Part shown: positions 35,498-44,772 of the stretch, piece after piece
Position numbering within the stretch: position 1 is the stretch's first letter
Layout of the letters: every line of letters starts with the position of its first letter
NCBI GenBank assembly: GCA_963761985.1
Contig: CAVXIT010000001.1
Coordinates: 62,001 to 126,000 of the forward strand
Reading direction: 5' to 3'
From: JACCTH01 sp963761985
GTDB lineage: Bacteria; Actinomycetota; Acidimicrobiia; Spongiisociales; ZC4RG35
Length of the DNA: 64,000 nucleotides
Program-made: the position numbers and the translations under genes
Notes under the pieces: model-generated
What the model was told of the DNA's origin: nothing
Database searches by the model: none
Seen by the model: the letters and a program-made list of their open reading frames with translations, nothing else

Positions 35498-37171
35498 CTA
35501 GCCCGGCCGGGTTCCCATCGGTACTCGCACCCCGCGCTCTTCGGCTGTCTTCCGCGCGATCTCATATCCGGCGTCGACGTGACGGAGGACCCCCATGGCC
35601 GGATCGTTGGTAAGAACACGCTCGACCCGAAAAGCACCATCGGCGGTGCCATCAGCCACGACCTGTGCCCCGGCATGGATCGACTTCCCGATCCCCACTC
35701 CTCCGCCATGATGAACCGCAACCCAGGCGGCGCCTGAGGCGGTGTTCACCAAGGCGTTGAGGATCGGCCAGTCGGCAATCGCATCCGAGCCGTCAGCCAT
35801 CGCCTCAGTCTCCCGGTAAGGGGAGGCCACGGAGCCCGAATCGAGGTGGTCGCGACCAATCACAATCGGGGCTGCGACACGACCGGAAGCCACCAGGTCG
35901 TTGAAAGCGAGTCCTGCTTGGTGACGTTCGCCGTATCCCAGCCAGCAGATGCGAGCTGGGAGTCCCTGGAACGGAATCTTCTCGGCCGCCATCCGCAACC
36001 AACGTTGCAAAGGGTCGTTGTCGGGGAACAGTTGCGCGACCGCTCGATCGGTCTCAGCAATGTCGGCGGGGTCACCGGAGAGAGCGACCCATCGAAACGG
36101 CCCGAGGCCCTCACAGAAGAGCGGCCGGATGTAGGCGGGGACGAAGCCCGGATACGCAAAGGCATCCGCGAATCCACCGAGGATCGCTTCCCCGCGGAGG
36201 TTGTTGCCATAGTCGAACACCTCGGCCCCAGCACGTTGCAGATCGACCATGGCCGCGCAATGCTCGGCCATCGCTCGCCGACTTTCGACGATGTATCGCG
36301 TCGGGTCGGCCTCCCGCAGTTCGGCCGCCGCTTCGAGAGTGAACCCGTTGGGGACGTAACCGTTGAGGGGATCATGAGCGGATGTCTGATCGGTCACGAT
36401 GTCGACTGGGAGCGCGCGGCGCGCCACCTCGGCAAAGAGATCAGCGGCGTTGGCGACCAAGCCGATCGAAAGCGCCTGTCGTGAATCCCGAGCTGATTCA
36501 GCTTGTCGAAACGCATCGTCGAGATCGGTGGCAAGGACGTCGAGGTATCCGATCTCGAGCCTTCGCTGCAGCCGGGAAGGATCGATATCGACGGCTATCA
36601 CGACTCCACCGTTGAGAGTCACCGCCAAAGGCTGGGCACCCCCCATCCCGCCGACTCCTCCGGTCAGGGTGATAGTGCCGGCTAACGATCCGCCGAAGCG
36701 CTGTTCGGCAATGGCAACAAAGGTTTGATAGGTGCCCTGCAGAATGCCCTGTGTGCCGATGTAGATCCATGAGCCAGCGGTCATCTGGCCGTACATGATC
36801 AAACCGGCCGCTTCGAGTTCCCAGAAGTGATCCCATGTCGCCCACTCGGGCACCAACAGGGAATTGGCGATGAGAACCCGGGGGGCGAGCGGATGAGTGT
36901 TGAGCACTCCGACCGGCTTCCCCGACTGGACCAGCAGCGTCTCGTCGTTCTCGAGTTCGGTCAGGGAGCGGACGATGGCATTGAGTGCTTCCCGGTTGCG
37001 AGCGGCTTTCCCGCGCCCCCCATAGACGACCAGGTTCTCCGGATCTTCGGCGACCTCCGGATCGAGATTGTTTTGCAAGCAACGCAGCGCCGCCTCCTGG
37101 AGCCAACCCTTGGTGTGCAGCTCGGCCCCGCGATAGGTGGAAGCAAAAGGCAGATCGACCATGGCCGGCAT
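35498..37171 (-). CDS. hutU: Urocanate hydratase
   Basis: NAD-dependent urocanase, second step of histidine degradation. 557 aa, the usual length. LVVYGGRGKAARN, TAGSWIYIGTQGILQGTYQTF, TLTGGVGGMGGAQPLA, VTDQTSAHDPLNGYVP and the C-terminal HHGGGVGIGKSIHAG are signature segments. ATG 37171. Upstream on the same strand are a hypothetical gene and hutH, so the likely order of transcription is hutH, hypothetical, hutU. Confidence 0.97.
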   Translation of the reverse strand: MPAMVDLPFASTYRGAELHTKGWLQEAALRCLQNNLDPEVAEDPENLVVYGGRGKAARNREALNAIVRSLTELENDETLLVQSGKPVGVLNTHPLAPRVLIANSLLVPEWATWDHFWELEAAGLIMYGQMTAGSWIYIGTQGILQGTYQTFVAIAEQRFGGSLAGTITLTGGVGGMGGAQPLAVTLNGGVVIAVDIDPSRLQRRLEIGYLDVLATDLDDAFRQAESARDSRQALSIGLVANAADLFAEVARRALPVDIVTDQTSAHDPLNGYVPNGFTLEAAAELREADPTRYIVESRRAMAEHCAAMVDLQRAGAEVFDYGNNLRGEAILGGFADAFAYPGFVPAYIRPLFCEGLGPFRWVALSGDPADIAETDRAVAQLFPDNDPLQRWLRMAAEKIPFQGLPARICWLGYGERHQAGLAFNDLVASGRVAAPIVIGRDHLDSGSVASPYRETEAMADGSDAIADWPILNALVNTASGAAWVAVHHGGGVGIGKSIHAGAQVVADGTADGAFRVERVLTNDPAMGVLRHVDAGYEIARKTAEERGVRVPMGTRPG

Positions 37172-37251
37172 TGTGGCTGAAAGTGGCTACGAAACTGAAT
37201 GCAATAAACCGTGAAAAGCACGGCTCAGAGCCTTAGGTTTCGGTTCGGCGG

Positions 37252-38037
37252 CTAGCCGAGGAGGTTGCGCAGCGAACGGATCAGGCTGATCGAGGCTTCG
37301 GTCTGTGTCGGGGTCAGCCGTGAACGCCTGATCTGTTGGGCGAGCCGCTCGATCTCTTCGGCCAAGTCCGATGCCTCCGCGAAGGCGGGAGCAAGATCAA
37401 CCGGGGGAACGTCGACGATCGAAAGCGAGATCGGCTTGGGCTCGTCGGCCAACGCCGGATGACGCGTATAGGCGGTCGCGGGCATCGACCAAAGCGGGCC
37501 GGGCTCAGGTTCCTGAATCGGGGCCGGCTCGGTGAGCCGAAAGTCGTCGTCGCCGGGCTCAGGTTCGTCAGTCAGCTCCTCGGGCCGATTCGCCTTGGCT
37601 ACTTCGATCAAGTCGCGCAGTCGCTTCACGTTCGCGGGGATCTCGTCGGCGTCGGGCTCATGCACAATCACGGCCGGCTCCGAAGGTGCAACCACAGAGG
37701 GCGCCTCTGTCGGAGCCGGAGACGAGGTCTTGCGTCCTCCGCCAAGGAGCTTGCGGAAACCCTGGGCCGCTTCGGCGAGCGGCTTGCGCGTGAGTTTGGG
37801 GAGGGCTTCGTACGAAAAGGCAAGGGCGTCGTCGGCCGCGAAAACTGCCCGGTCGTCACCCAGGTAGAGCTCGAAACGGTCGCCTTCGATCCGCTCGGCC
37901 TTCACCTGCCCTACGGGCCAACTCCCGAGCACGTCGTCGCCCGAAATGAGCTCGACCTTGCTGCCGGATATTGAGAGTTCGCTCTTCAACCATCCGTCAG
38001 GGTCGGACTCGGTTTGGAGACGTCCGTTGAACCGCAT
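37252..38037 (-). CDS. Hypothetical protein, 261 aa, between hutH and hutU
   Basis: Not recognised as an enzyme. The N-terminal 80 residues form a beta-rich unit (MRFNGRLQTESDPDGWLKSEL, then GDRFELYLGDDRAVFAADDALAFSYEAL) that looks like a PH-like or GRAM-like fold. A long acidic, Pro-rich linker follows (PEELTDEPEPGDDDF) and a helical C-terminus (AEEIERLAQQIRRSRLTPTQ). No signal or membrane segment. It lies 53 bases before hutH's end and 80 bases before hutU's start, so it may be co-transcribed with them, but its unrelated composition gives no evidence of a role in histidine use. Confidence 0.7.
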   Translation of the reverse strand: MRFNGRLQTESDPDGWLKSELSISGSKVELISGDDVLGSWPVGQVKAERIEGDRFELYLGDDRAVFAADDALAFSYEALPKLTRKPLAEAAQGFRKLLGGGRKTSSPAPTEAPSVVAPSEPAVIVHEPDADEIPANVKRLRDLIEVAKANRPEELTDEPEPGDDDFRLTEPAPIQEPEPGPLWSMPATAYTRHPALADEPKPISLSIVDVPPVDLAPAFAEASDLAEEIERLAQQIRRSRLTPTQTEASISLIRSLRNLLG

Positions 38038-38090
38038 TTCGCTCTTTCTGCCCGTTGCTCAACATCTATCGGTCACCCAGTTGGGGCGCT

Positions 38091-39635
38091 TCAGTGTTTC
38101 GCGAACCCCTCGAGAACGGCATCGACCTCTCCAGTGCGGATCAGCTTGGCGACCGCTTCCATCTCGTCGCCGATCATTCGATCAGCGGTAAGTGGCGGAA
38201 CATGGGACCGGATGAGCTCGGCCAGGCTGGCCACGCCCGGACCTGGCCGGAGCGGAAGCCGGAATCCCAAACCCTGGGTCGCAATAAGCATTTCGATGGC
38301 AATGACGGTCGAGACATTGGTGATGATCTGGCCGAGTTTCTTTCCGGCTCCCCAGCCCATCGAGACATGATCCTCCTGCGAACCGGAGGTGGGAATCGAA
38401 TCGACCGAGGCCGGATGGGCCATCACGCGGTTCTCCGCCACGAGGGCGGCGGCGGTGTATTGGGCCATCATGTATCCCGAGTTGAGGCCAGGGGATTCGG
38501 CCAGGAACGGCGGGAGTCCGTTAGATCGTTCCGGGTCGAGCATGCGATCGACTCGACGCTCCGAGATCGAACCCAGTTCGGCGACCGCGATAGCGAGGAA
38601 GTCGAGGATGAAAGCCAGTGGCTCGCCATGGAAATTGCCACCGGACAAGACTTCGTCGTCAGCTGCGAACACGATTGGGTTGTCGACCACCGATCCCAGC
38701 TCTCGCTCCGCGACCAGAGTGGCGTATTCGATCGTGTCGAGCACAGCTCCATGAACCTGCGGTGCGCAGCGAAGTGAATAGGCGTCCTGGACTGCGTGCA
38801 CGAAATCTTCGTGATGGCTGGCGTCGATTTCGGATGACTCGATCAGACCGGCGATGCGAGCAGCCGACAAAGCCTGGCCCGGATGGGGGCGAACGCGATG
38901 AATCTGCGGGAGAAAAGGACGCGACGAGCCGGTCAACGCTTCGACCGACATCGCACAGGCGGCATCGGCAGCTCGGACGAGGCGGTGAGCGTCGTCGATC
39001 GCCAGGCAGGCCATCGCCAACATGCCTTCCGTCCCGTTTAACAGGGAAAGGCCCTCCTTCGCCTCGAGTTTGATCGGCTTCAGCGTTTTTGCCGCTACCG
39101 CATCGGCCGAGCTGATGACCTCGCCCCCGACGCGTACCGAACCTTCGCCGATCAAAGGCAACGCGAGATGGGCGAATTGAGCGAGATCGCCCGATGCCCC
39201 CACCGAGCCCTGCGAGGGCACGATGGGGAGGACATCACGATTGAGCAGATCGAGGAGAGCCGCCGGGATCTCGGACCGGACACCAGAATGGCCCTGGCTC
39301 AGGGTTCGCGCCCGCAACAGCAGCATCGCCCGCACCAATTCGTCCGGGACCGGCGCACCCACACCGGCGGCATGGCTTCTGAGCAAGTTCACCTGCAGGT
39401 CGGCAGCCTGCGAAGCGCTCACCCGGGTCGAAGCGAGCGCACCGAACCCGGTGGTGATCCCATACACAACGGCGTTGCTGGCCAAGGCTCTTTCGACTAC
39501 CGCCCGAGCGGGGGCCATGCGTTCGGCCACCTCGGGTCCGAGCTCAGCTCGGGCGCCACCGCGAGCCACGGCAACTACATCGCTTATGTGAAGCGGGTCA
39601 CCGGTGACCTCGACAGTGGTGACGCTCCCGGGCAT
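38091..39635 (-). CDS. hutH: Histidine ammonia-lyase
   Basis: First step of histidine degradation, forming urocanate and ammonia. 514 aa. The MIO cofactor triad is the Ala-Ser-Gly in SVGASGDLAQFAHLAL. Also YGITTGFGALASTRVS, LQVNLLRSHAAGVG, and SQEDHVSMG near the C-terminus. The ATG at 39635 begins a normal N-terminus. A near-perfect inverted repeat lies 25 bases upstream, between this gene and the divergent enoyl-CoA hydratase gene. Confidence 0.96.
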   Translation of the reverse strand: MPGSVTTVEVTGDPLHISDVVAVARGGARAELGPEVAERMAPARAVVERALASNAVVYGITTGFGALASTRVSASQAADLQVNLLRSHAAGVGAPVPDELVRAMLLLRARTLSQGHSGVRSEIPAALLDLLNRDVLPIVPSQGSVGASGDLAQFAHLALPLIGEGSVRVGGEVISSADAVAAKTLKPIKLEAKEGLSLLNGTEGMLAMACLAIDDAHRLVRAADAACAMSVEALTGSSRPFLPQIHRVRPHPGQALSAARIAGLIESSEIDASHHEDFVHAVQDAYSLRCAPQVHGAVLDTIEYATLVAERELGSVVDNPIVFAADDEVLSGGNFHGEPLAFILDFLAIAVAELGSISERRVDRMLDPERSNGLPPFLAESPGLNSGYMMAQYTAAALVAENRVMAHPASVDSIPTSGSQEDHVSMGWGAGKKLGQIITNVSTVIAIEMLIATQGLGFRLPLRPGPGVASLAELIRSHVPPLTADRMIGDEMEAVAKLIRTGEVDAVLEGFAKH

Positions 39636-39659
39636 CTTCCGAGCGTACTCCGCAGACGT

Positions 39660-39714
39660 CAGACATCAGACGTCAGATGTCAGATCCGATCTGATGTCTG
39701 AAATCTGATGTCTG
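39660..39714. repeat. Large imperfect palindrome built from CAGAYRTCAGA-like units
   Basis: Two 27-base arms (39660-39686 and 39688-39714) match as inverted repeats at 23 of 27 positions around a single central base (GATC-C-GATC). Each arm contains two related units such as CAGACATCAGA or CAGATGTCAGA. It fills the promoter gap between divergent hutH and the enoyl-CoA hydratase gene, where a terminator is not expected, so an operator or a repetitive palindromic element is more likely. Confidence 0.75.
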
Positions 39715-39727
39715 TAGTCTCCGAAAG

Positions 39728-40495
39728 GTGGCCGTGCACTACCAACTCGAAGCTGAGGTGGCGGTCATCACTCTCGCTCGGCCCGATCGATTCAATTCGG
39801 TCTCGGCGGAGCTGAGCGCCGGGTTGATTGCCGCTCTCGGCCGTGCTGGAGAAGAAGCGCGAGCCGCGATCGTGACCGGGAGCGGCAAGGCCTTCTCCGC
39901 GGGCGCCGATCTATCCGATCTAATAGCTGAATACGACGCCAGCGGGCCCGATCTTCATCGCATCATCGGCGAGCGATTCAACCCGGTTGCCGAGGCGCTG
40001 TTCGGTGCCCGCTTGCCCACAATCGCCGCGGTGAATGGGGTCGCGGCGGGCGCCGGCATGGGCATTGCCCTGGCCTGTGACATTCGCCTATTCGCCCCCC
40101 AGTCCTATCTCCTGTCGGCCTTCATCGGTCTCGGACTCATCCCCGACACCGGTCTCACCTGGCTCCTGGTCAAGCACCTCGGTTTGAGCCGAGCGCTCGA
40201 GTTCACGGTCAGCAACCGCCGCATGCTCGCTGATGAAGCGGAAGAGCTCGGTCTCGGAAGGGCTGTCGAGGGCGACCTGATGGAAGAAGCCCTCAAATTG
40301 GGAGGAGAGCTAGCGAACGGGCCCAAGGCGGCCTACGTGGCGAACCGCGAGATTCTCTGGGAAGCGACCGGGCGTTCGTTTGCCGAGGCGCTCGAGGAGG
40401 AACGGAGGGTGCAGGGCAAGCTAGGAGTCAGCCCACAGCACCTCGAAGGAATGAAGGCGTTCCTCGAGAAGCGCCCGGCCAACTTTCGCGATTAA
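39728..40495 (+). CDS. Enoyl-CoA hydratase/isomerase family protein
   Basis: A 255-residue crotonase-fold protein. AIVTGSGKAFSAGADLSDL is the first oxyanion-hole segment, TIAAVNGVAAGAGMGIALACDIRLFAP the second, and SYLLSAFIGLGLIPDTGLTW follows. In place of the paired catalytic glutamates of classical hydratases it reads GLGLIPDTG, so it may be an isomerase or the PaaG-type branch. GTG start. Acts on acyl-CoA thioesters; the pathway cannot be told from context. Confidence 0.88.
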   Translation: MAVHYQLEAEVAVITLARPDRFNSVSAELSAGLIAALGRAGEEARAAIVTGSGKAFSAGADLSDLIAEYDASGPDLHRIIGERFNPVAEALFGARLPTIAAVNGVAAGAGMGIALACDIRLFAPQSYLLSAFIGLGLIPDTGLTWLLVKHLGLSRALEFTVSNRRMLADEAEELGLGRAVEGDLMEEALKLGGELANGPKAAYVANREILWEATGRSFAEALEEERRVQGKLGVSPQHLEGMKAFLEKRPANFRD

Positions 40496-41079
40496 GGAGC
40501 CCGAGGCGCGGCTCTAGCCGCCATCCTCTGCCTAACCCGTCTAATCGCCCCGAACAGGGTGACCACCAGCCACACCGCCAGGACCGTCAGAACGCCAACG
40601 ACTATCAGCGCGATGACCGGGTTCGCAACGGCGAGCGCGACAAGTCCAGCAACTATCCCATCCTCCATCAACGACAGGAAGATGTTCGAGAACGGCTCGG
40701 GCGAAGTGTTGACGGCGGCGCGTGTCGTCGCTTTCGCCGAATGCGATGACAACGCCAGCGATCCCGAAATGACCGCCCCGACTATTTGCGATATCGAAGG
40801 AGATTCGCCCGCCAGCAGGTAGCCGAGCACTCCAGCGCCGAGCGGACGAACGAAAGTGTGTACCGCATCCCAGAGGTTGTCCAGGTAGGGGATCTTGTCG
40901 GCGAAGAATTCGATGCCATAGAGGACACCCGCCCCGATCATCACATCGGTTCGCTCAAGTGCGGCCGGAACCTCAAGCCAGTCGAGTCGCCCGGCGAGGC
41001 CGAGGAGGAAAGTTGCGAGATAAAGGTTGAGACCTGCCGCCCAGCCTGTGCCCGCCAACAACCCGATTGTGTCGACCAT
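40492..41079 (-). CDS. DUF4126 membrane protein
   Basis: A 195-residue membrane protein of the DUF4126 family. GTGWAAGLNLYLATFLLGLAGR at the N-terminus, then FADKIPYLDNLWDAVHTFVRP and SHSAKATTRAAVNTSPEPFSN are the family hallmarks, with about five hydrophobic helices. Function unknown. Start and upstream stop share one base (TGATG) with the DUF3237 gene, suggesting coupling in a hisC - DUF3237 - DUF4126 unit. Confidence 0.85.
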   Translation of the reverse strand: MVDTIGLLAGTGWAAGLNLYLATFLLGLAGRLDWLEVPAALERTDVMIGAGVLYGIEFFADKIPYLDNLWDAVHTFVRPLGAGVLGYLLAGESPSISQIVGAVISGSLALSSHSAKATTRAAVNTSPEPFSNIFLSLMEDGIVAGLVALAVANPVIALIVVGVLTVLAVWLVVTLFGAIRRVRQRMAARAAPRAP

Positions 41080-41485
41080 CAGTCCTTGACGATGTAAAGA
41101 GTGATGCTGATTTTTCCGACCTCACCGTCGCCGATTGCGACTCCGACTGCTGTGTTGAGCCATGCGAGGTCGGCGTTGCCCGTCGCGAAGGTGATCAGCT
41201 CGCGGGATGAGCCTCGGTCGGGCTAGTAACAACCGACACGCCGGTACCTCGATAACTGAGCGTCTCCCGCTTCTCGCCAATGGTCGCTCTGATATCAAGG
41301 TCCATGTTTCCATCACTGCGAACCGTTGCGTAATCGACTCCTCGCACCGGCCTTTCACCTTCCCAGTGGCTCGAGGTGGCCACACCTTCAAAGCCAAAAT
41401 CGATCCGTGTGCCTTGCGGCATGTTGCCGAGCATTCGGGGAGCGAGTGTCCCTTCGATTCTGCAGAACTCTTCGAGCGTGGCCAA
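41079..41485 (-). CDS. DUF3237 family protein with one-base frameshift
   Basis: A small beta-barrel-type DUF3237 protein. The first frame reads EGTLAPRMLGNMPQGTRIDFGFEG, then RSDGNMDLDIRATIGEKR, and stops just after TEAHPAS. Restoring one lost G near 41200 (GCGAGC to GCGGAGC) joins ELITFATGNADLAWLNTAVGVAIGDG to the natural end at 41079, which is the family's C-terminal pattern. About 135 aa when repaired. I chose the TTG at 41485 because AAAGGAG lies nine bases upstream. Family function unknown. Confidence 0.7.
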
Positions 41486-41511
41486 TTCTTCGGTCTCCTT
41501 TCGAGAACGAT

Positions 41512-42585
41512 TCAACCTAGGCCGTCGAGAACACTCAAGAAGCGATCGTTCTCCTCGGCGGTGCCGATCGTGACTCTGATCCAATCTTTGAAACCACGAA
41601 CAATGACACCGTGATGTAGCAGTTCCTCGGCAGTTTCTCCTCCGCGCGGACCGAGCATGAAGAGGAAGTTGGTTTGCGAAGGGACGAACTTGATCTCGCG
41701 GGCAAGCAACTCCTTGCCCATCCGCAGTCGCTCAACCTCATTTGTTCGTTGCCGGGCCCAGATGCGCTCGGGATGTTGGAGCGAAGCAATCGCCGCCGCC
41801 TGGCCCAATGATCCAACCGTGAACGGTGCCTGCGCTCGCCGCAGGTCGAGGAGAGTGTCCGGTTGGCCGACGGCAAATCCGACTCGAAGCCCCGCGAGAC
41901 CAAAGATCTTCGAGAAGGTGCGGGTAACAACGACATTGGGCCGAGCCAGGGCGGCAGGGATGGCGCTGCGATAGTCGGGCGCAGTTACGTACTCGAAATA
42001 GGCTTCATCGACCACCACCAGCACCCGTTCGGGGACACCGTTGATCACGTAGTCGACCGCGTCACCGCTGAGATAGGTACCGGTGGGGTTGTTGGGATTG
42101 CATAGAAAGAGCAACGTCGAATCGGGACGAACTGCCGCGACCAACGCCTCGGGATCGAGGCCCATTTCCCCGGTCAGCGGCACTTCGATCAAGGCGCTCC
42201 CGGCGAGCGTCGGGGCCAGTCGGTAGATCACGAATGAGGGCCACGGGTACACCGTGCTCGTGCCTGAGCCGGCGACGGCGAGGGAGAAGACGCGGAGCAA
42301 CTCCGAGCTGCCCCCGGCAAACATGAGGTGGTCGGCGTCGACCGAGAGCCAGCTGCCGACGGCGTCAGCCAAGTCACCCCAACCATTGTCCGGGTAACGA
42401 TTGACCGACACGGCCGCTTCGGCGATCGCCGCCAGCGCTTCGGGAAATGGCGGCTCGGGGCTTTCGTTCGACGCAAGCTTTATGACAGCATCGGGCGAGA
42501 ATCCGTATTCCCGCGCAACTTCGTCGATCGGCCGCCCCGCTTCGTAAGGAGAGAGCCGACTCACCTCCGGGCGAATTGCAGGCAT
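41512..42585 (-). CDS. hisC: Histidinol-phosphate aminotransferase
   Basis: A 357-residue fold type I PLP enzyme of histidine synthesis: VIKLASNESPEPPFPEAL, NRYPDNGWGDLADAVGSW, LFLCNPNNPTGTYLS, VVVDEAYFEYV, and the PLP lysine in TRTFSKIFGLAGLRVGF. All match HisC rather than general aspartate aminotransferases. Some actinobacterial relatives also act on aromatic amino acids. Divergent from the fused E1 gene with 22 bases between starts. Confidence 0.92.
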   Translation of the reverse strand: MPAIRPEVSRLSPYEAGRPIDEVAREYGFSPDAVIKLASNESPEPPFPEALAAIAEAAVSVNRYPDNGWGDLADAVGSWLSVDADHLMFAGGSSELLRVFSLAVAGSGTSTVYPWPSFVIYRLAPTLAGSALIEVPLTGEMGLDPEALVAAVRPDSTLLFLCNPNNPTGTYLSGDAVDYVINGVPERVLVVVDEAYFEYVTAPDYRSAIPAALARPNVVVTRTFSKIFGLAGLRVGFAVGQPDTLLDLRRAQAPFTVGSLGQAAAIASLQHPERIWARQRTNEVERLRMGKELLAREIKFVPSQTNFLFMLGPRGGETAEELLHHGVIVRGFKDWIRVTIGTAEENDRFLSVLDGLG

Positions 42586-42607
42586 CGCCGATGAGGCTAC
42601 CCCGGGA

Positions 42608-44722
42608 ATGTGGCAGACTCGAACGAGCTTGGAGAGCGACTACCCCACCTTTCAGCTGCTGTCACAAGCCGGCGATCTAACTTCCGAGAGCGCCCTTTCT
42701 GGGCTCGACTTCTCGGAGTCACTCACCGCGGAGATGTACCGCTTGATGGTGCTCTCACGGGAATTCGATCGGAAGATGCTTTCGCTGCAGCGGCAAGGGC
42801 GCATCGGAACCTATCCGATGCTCGAGGGTCAAGAGGCGGTGCAAATCGGGTCGGCGCTTGCGCTGGCCGAGAACGACTTCGTCTTTCCTTCGTATCGGGA
42901 ACATGGCGTGCAACTCGCGCGAGGAGTCCCCATCGATGTCGTGATGTCCTACTGGCGCGGGCTGCCCAACCAGGACTGGGATGTCCTCAAATACCGGATG
43001 GGCATCACCGCGGTTCCGATTGCCAGCCAGCTGCCCCACGCCGTGGGTTACTCCTACGTCACCAAGCTGCGTGGCGACGATTCAGTCGCTGTTGCCTATT
43101 TCGGCGACGGCGCCACCTCCGAGGTCGACTTCCACTCCGGCCTGAACTTCGCCGGCGTGTGGCGAACGCCCACGGTGTTCATCTGCGCCAACAACCTCTA
43201 CGCGATTTCGGTGCCCTACGAGAAGCAAACGGCATCAGCAACCATTGCCCAAAAGGCGGTCGCCTATGGATTCCCGGGGGTGCGGGTCGACGGGATGGAT
43301 GTGCTGGCGATGTACCAGGTGACCCGGGAGGCACTGGATCGGGCCCGACGCGGCGAGGGACCCACACTGATCGAGGCGATGACCTATCGCTACGGCGCCC
43401 ACGCCACCGCCGACGATGCCCGACGATATCGCAGCGCCGACGAAGAGCAGACGTGGCGAAAACGCGATCCGATCGAGCGCCTGCGCCACTTCCTCGAAAA
43501 GGAAGGACGCTGGGACGAGCAGGCCGGGGAGAAAGTGGCACGAGAAGTTGCCGAGCTGGTGGAAGCGGCTATCACCGACATCGAAGCGCGGCCTCTCCCG
43601 CCACGAGCCGATGCGATTCGACACGCCTACCACCGGATTCTCCCCAGCCTGATCGAACAGCTGAATCGCGCCGAAGAAGCCAGCTCTGAGCCTCGCTCCG
43701 AGTTTCGCCCCGATGAGATCTGGAGGGTCGAGGCGGCCATCGAACCAAACGGCCCGACCGAAGCGATGACGATGGCCGATGCCATCAACGCGGCCTTGCG
43801 CCAGGCGATGGAATCGGACCCCGAAACGATCGTCCTCGGTGAGGACGTTGGCATCTCGGGTGGCGTGTTCCGCATAACCGAGGGACTGCAACAGGCGTTT
43901 GGGGAAGACCGGGTGATCGATACCCCCCTGAACGAGTCTGGGATTGTCGGAACTGCGATCGGTATGTCGATGGCTGGAGCCCGCCCCGTGGCGGAAATCC
44001 AGTTCGACGGTTTTGTCTACCCAGCCTTCGATCAGATCGTTTCGCATCTGGGGCGTTTCCGTTTTCGGACCCGGGGCCACCTGCCGGTGCCGGTCGTCGT
44101 TCGATTTCCCAACGGCGCCGGGATTGGCGCCCACGAACATCATTGCGACTCACCCGAGGCCTATTTCGTCCATGCGCCGGGTCTGGTAGTCGTCTGCCCT
44201 TCGACTCCATATGACGCCAAAGGACTGCTGGCCGCCGCTTTGGCCAGTCCGGATCCGGTGATCTTCCTCGAGCCCAAGGTTCTCTACCGGGCGACCCGCG
44301 ACCAGGTTCCCACCGAGCACTATGAGATCCCGCTTGGTTCGGCGCGAGTGCGCCAGGAAGGCGACGAACTGACCCTGGTCACCTACGGCGGAATGGTGCC
44401 GCCGGCCCTGCGGGCTGCTCAGGAATCAGGCTCTTCGGTTGAAGTGATCGATCTCCGCACACTCTTTCCCTGGGATCGCGAGGCCGTGATCGCGTCCGTG
44501 GAGAAGACGGGCCGACTGCTCCTGGTCCAGGAGCCGCAAGGAGCCGCCGGGGTCGCAGCCGAGGTTGCGGCAGTGATCGCGGAGCGCTGTCTCTTTTCGC
44601 TCCAGGCACCCATCGTTCGATTGACCGGCTTCGATGCTCCCTGGCCCCAGTTCGCGATCGAGAAGCATGCTTTGATCGATCAGCGCCGCATCGGAGCCGC
44701 TATCGAACAGGCTCTCGGGTAA
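42608..44722 (+). CDS. Fused alpha-beta E1 of a 2-oxoacid dehydrogenase complex (pyruvate or branched-chain type)
   Basis: A 704-residue thiamine-diphosphate enzyme. The alpha part (about 35-365) contains RIGTYPMLEGQEAVQIG, FPSYREHGVQLARG and the ThDP site GDGATSEVDFHSGLNFAG with VFICANNLYAISVP. The beta part (from about 385) contains TMADAINAALRQAM, IVLGEDVGISGGVF, DTPLNESGIVGTAIGMSMAG and RFPNGAGIGAHEHHCDSPEA. A linker (EASSEPRSEFRPDEIWRVEAA) joins them in one frame. It decarboxylates a 2-oxoacid and passes the acyl group to a lipoylated E2, which is not encoded here. Branched-chain or pyruvate substrates are both possible. Confidence 0.9.
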   Translation: MWQTRTSLESDYPTFQLLSQAGDLTSESALSGLDFSESLTAEMYRLMVLSREFDRKMLSLQRQGRIGTYPMLEGQEAVQIGSALALAENDFVFPSYREHGVQLARGVPIDVVMSYWRGLPNQDWDVLKYRMGITAVPIASQLPHAVGYSYVTKLRGDDSVAVAYFGDGATSEVDFHSGLNFAGVWRTPTVFICANNLYAISVPYEKQTASATIAQKAVAYGFPGVRVDGMDVLAMYQVTREALDRARRGEGPTLIEAMTYRYGAHATADDARRYRSADEEQTWRKRDPIERLRHFLEKEGRWDEQAGEKVAREVAELVEAAITDIEARPLPPRADAIRHAYHRILPSLIEQLNRAEEASSEPRSEFRPDEIWRVEAAIEPNGPTEAMTMADAINAALRQAMESDPETIVLGEDVGISGGVFRITEGLQQAFGEDRVIDTPLNESGIVGTAIGMSMAGARPVAEIQFDGFVYPAFDQIVSHLGRFRFRTRGHLPVPVVVRFPNGAGIGAHEHHCDSPEAYFVHAPGLVVVCPSTPYDAKGLLAAALASPDPVIFLEPKVLYRATRDQVPTEHYEIPLGSARVRQEGDELTLVTYGGMVPPALRAAQESGSSVEVIDLRTLFPWDREAVIASVEKTGRLLLVQEPQGAAGVAAEVAAVIAERCLFSLQAPIVRLTGFDAPWPQFAIEKHALIDQRRIGAAIEQALG

Positions 44723-44772
44723 GAAAGAAATAGTCCTGGTTTTGCCACTCTCTATCGGTCTAGCCTCGCTCC

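Noticed and set aside
37180..37251. Possible terminator in the 80-base gap before hutU
   Set aside because: Only weak, short complementarities and no T run.
39660..39714. Terminator for hutH or HutC-type operator
   Set aside because: The genes diverge, so no terminator is needed here; the unit does not resemble the known HutC operator. Reported as an unexplained palindrome instead.
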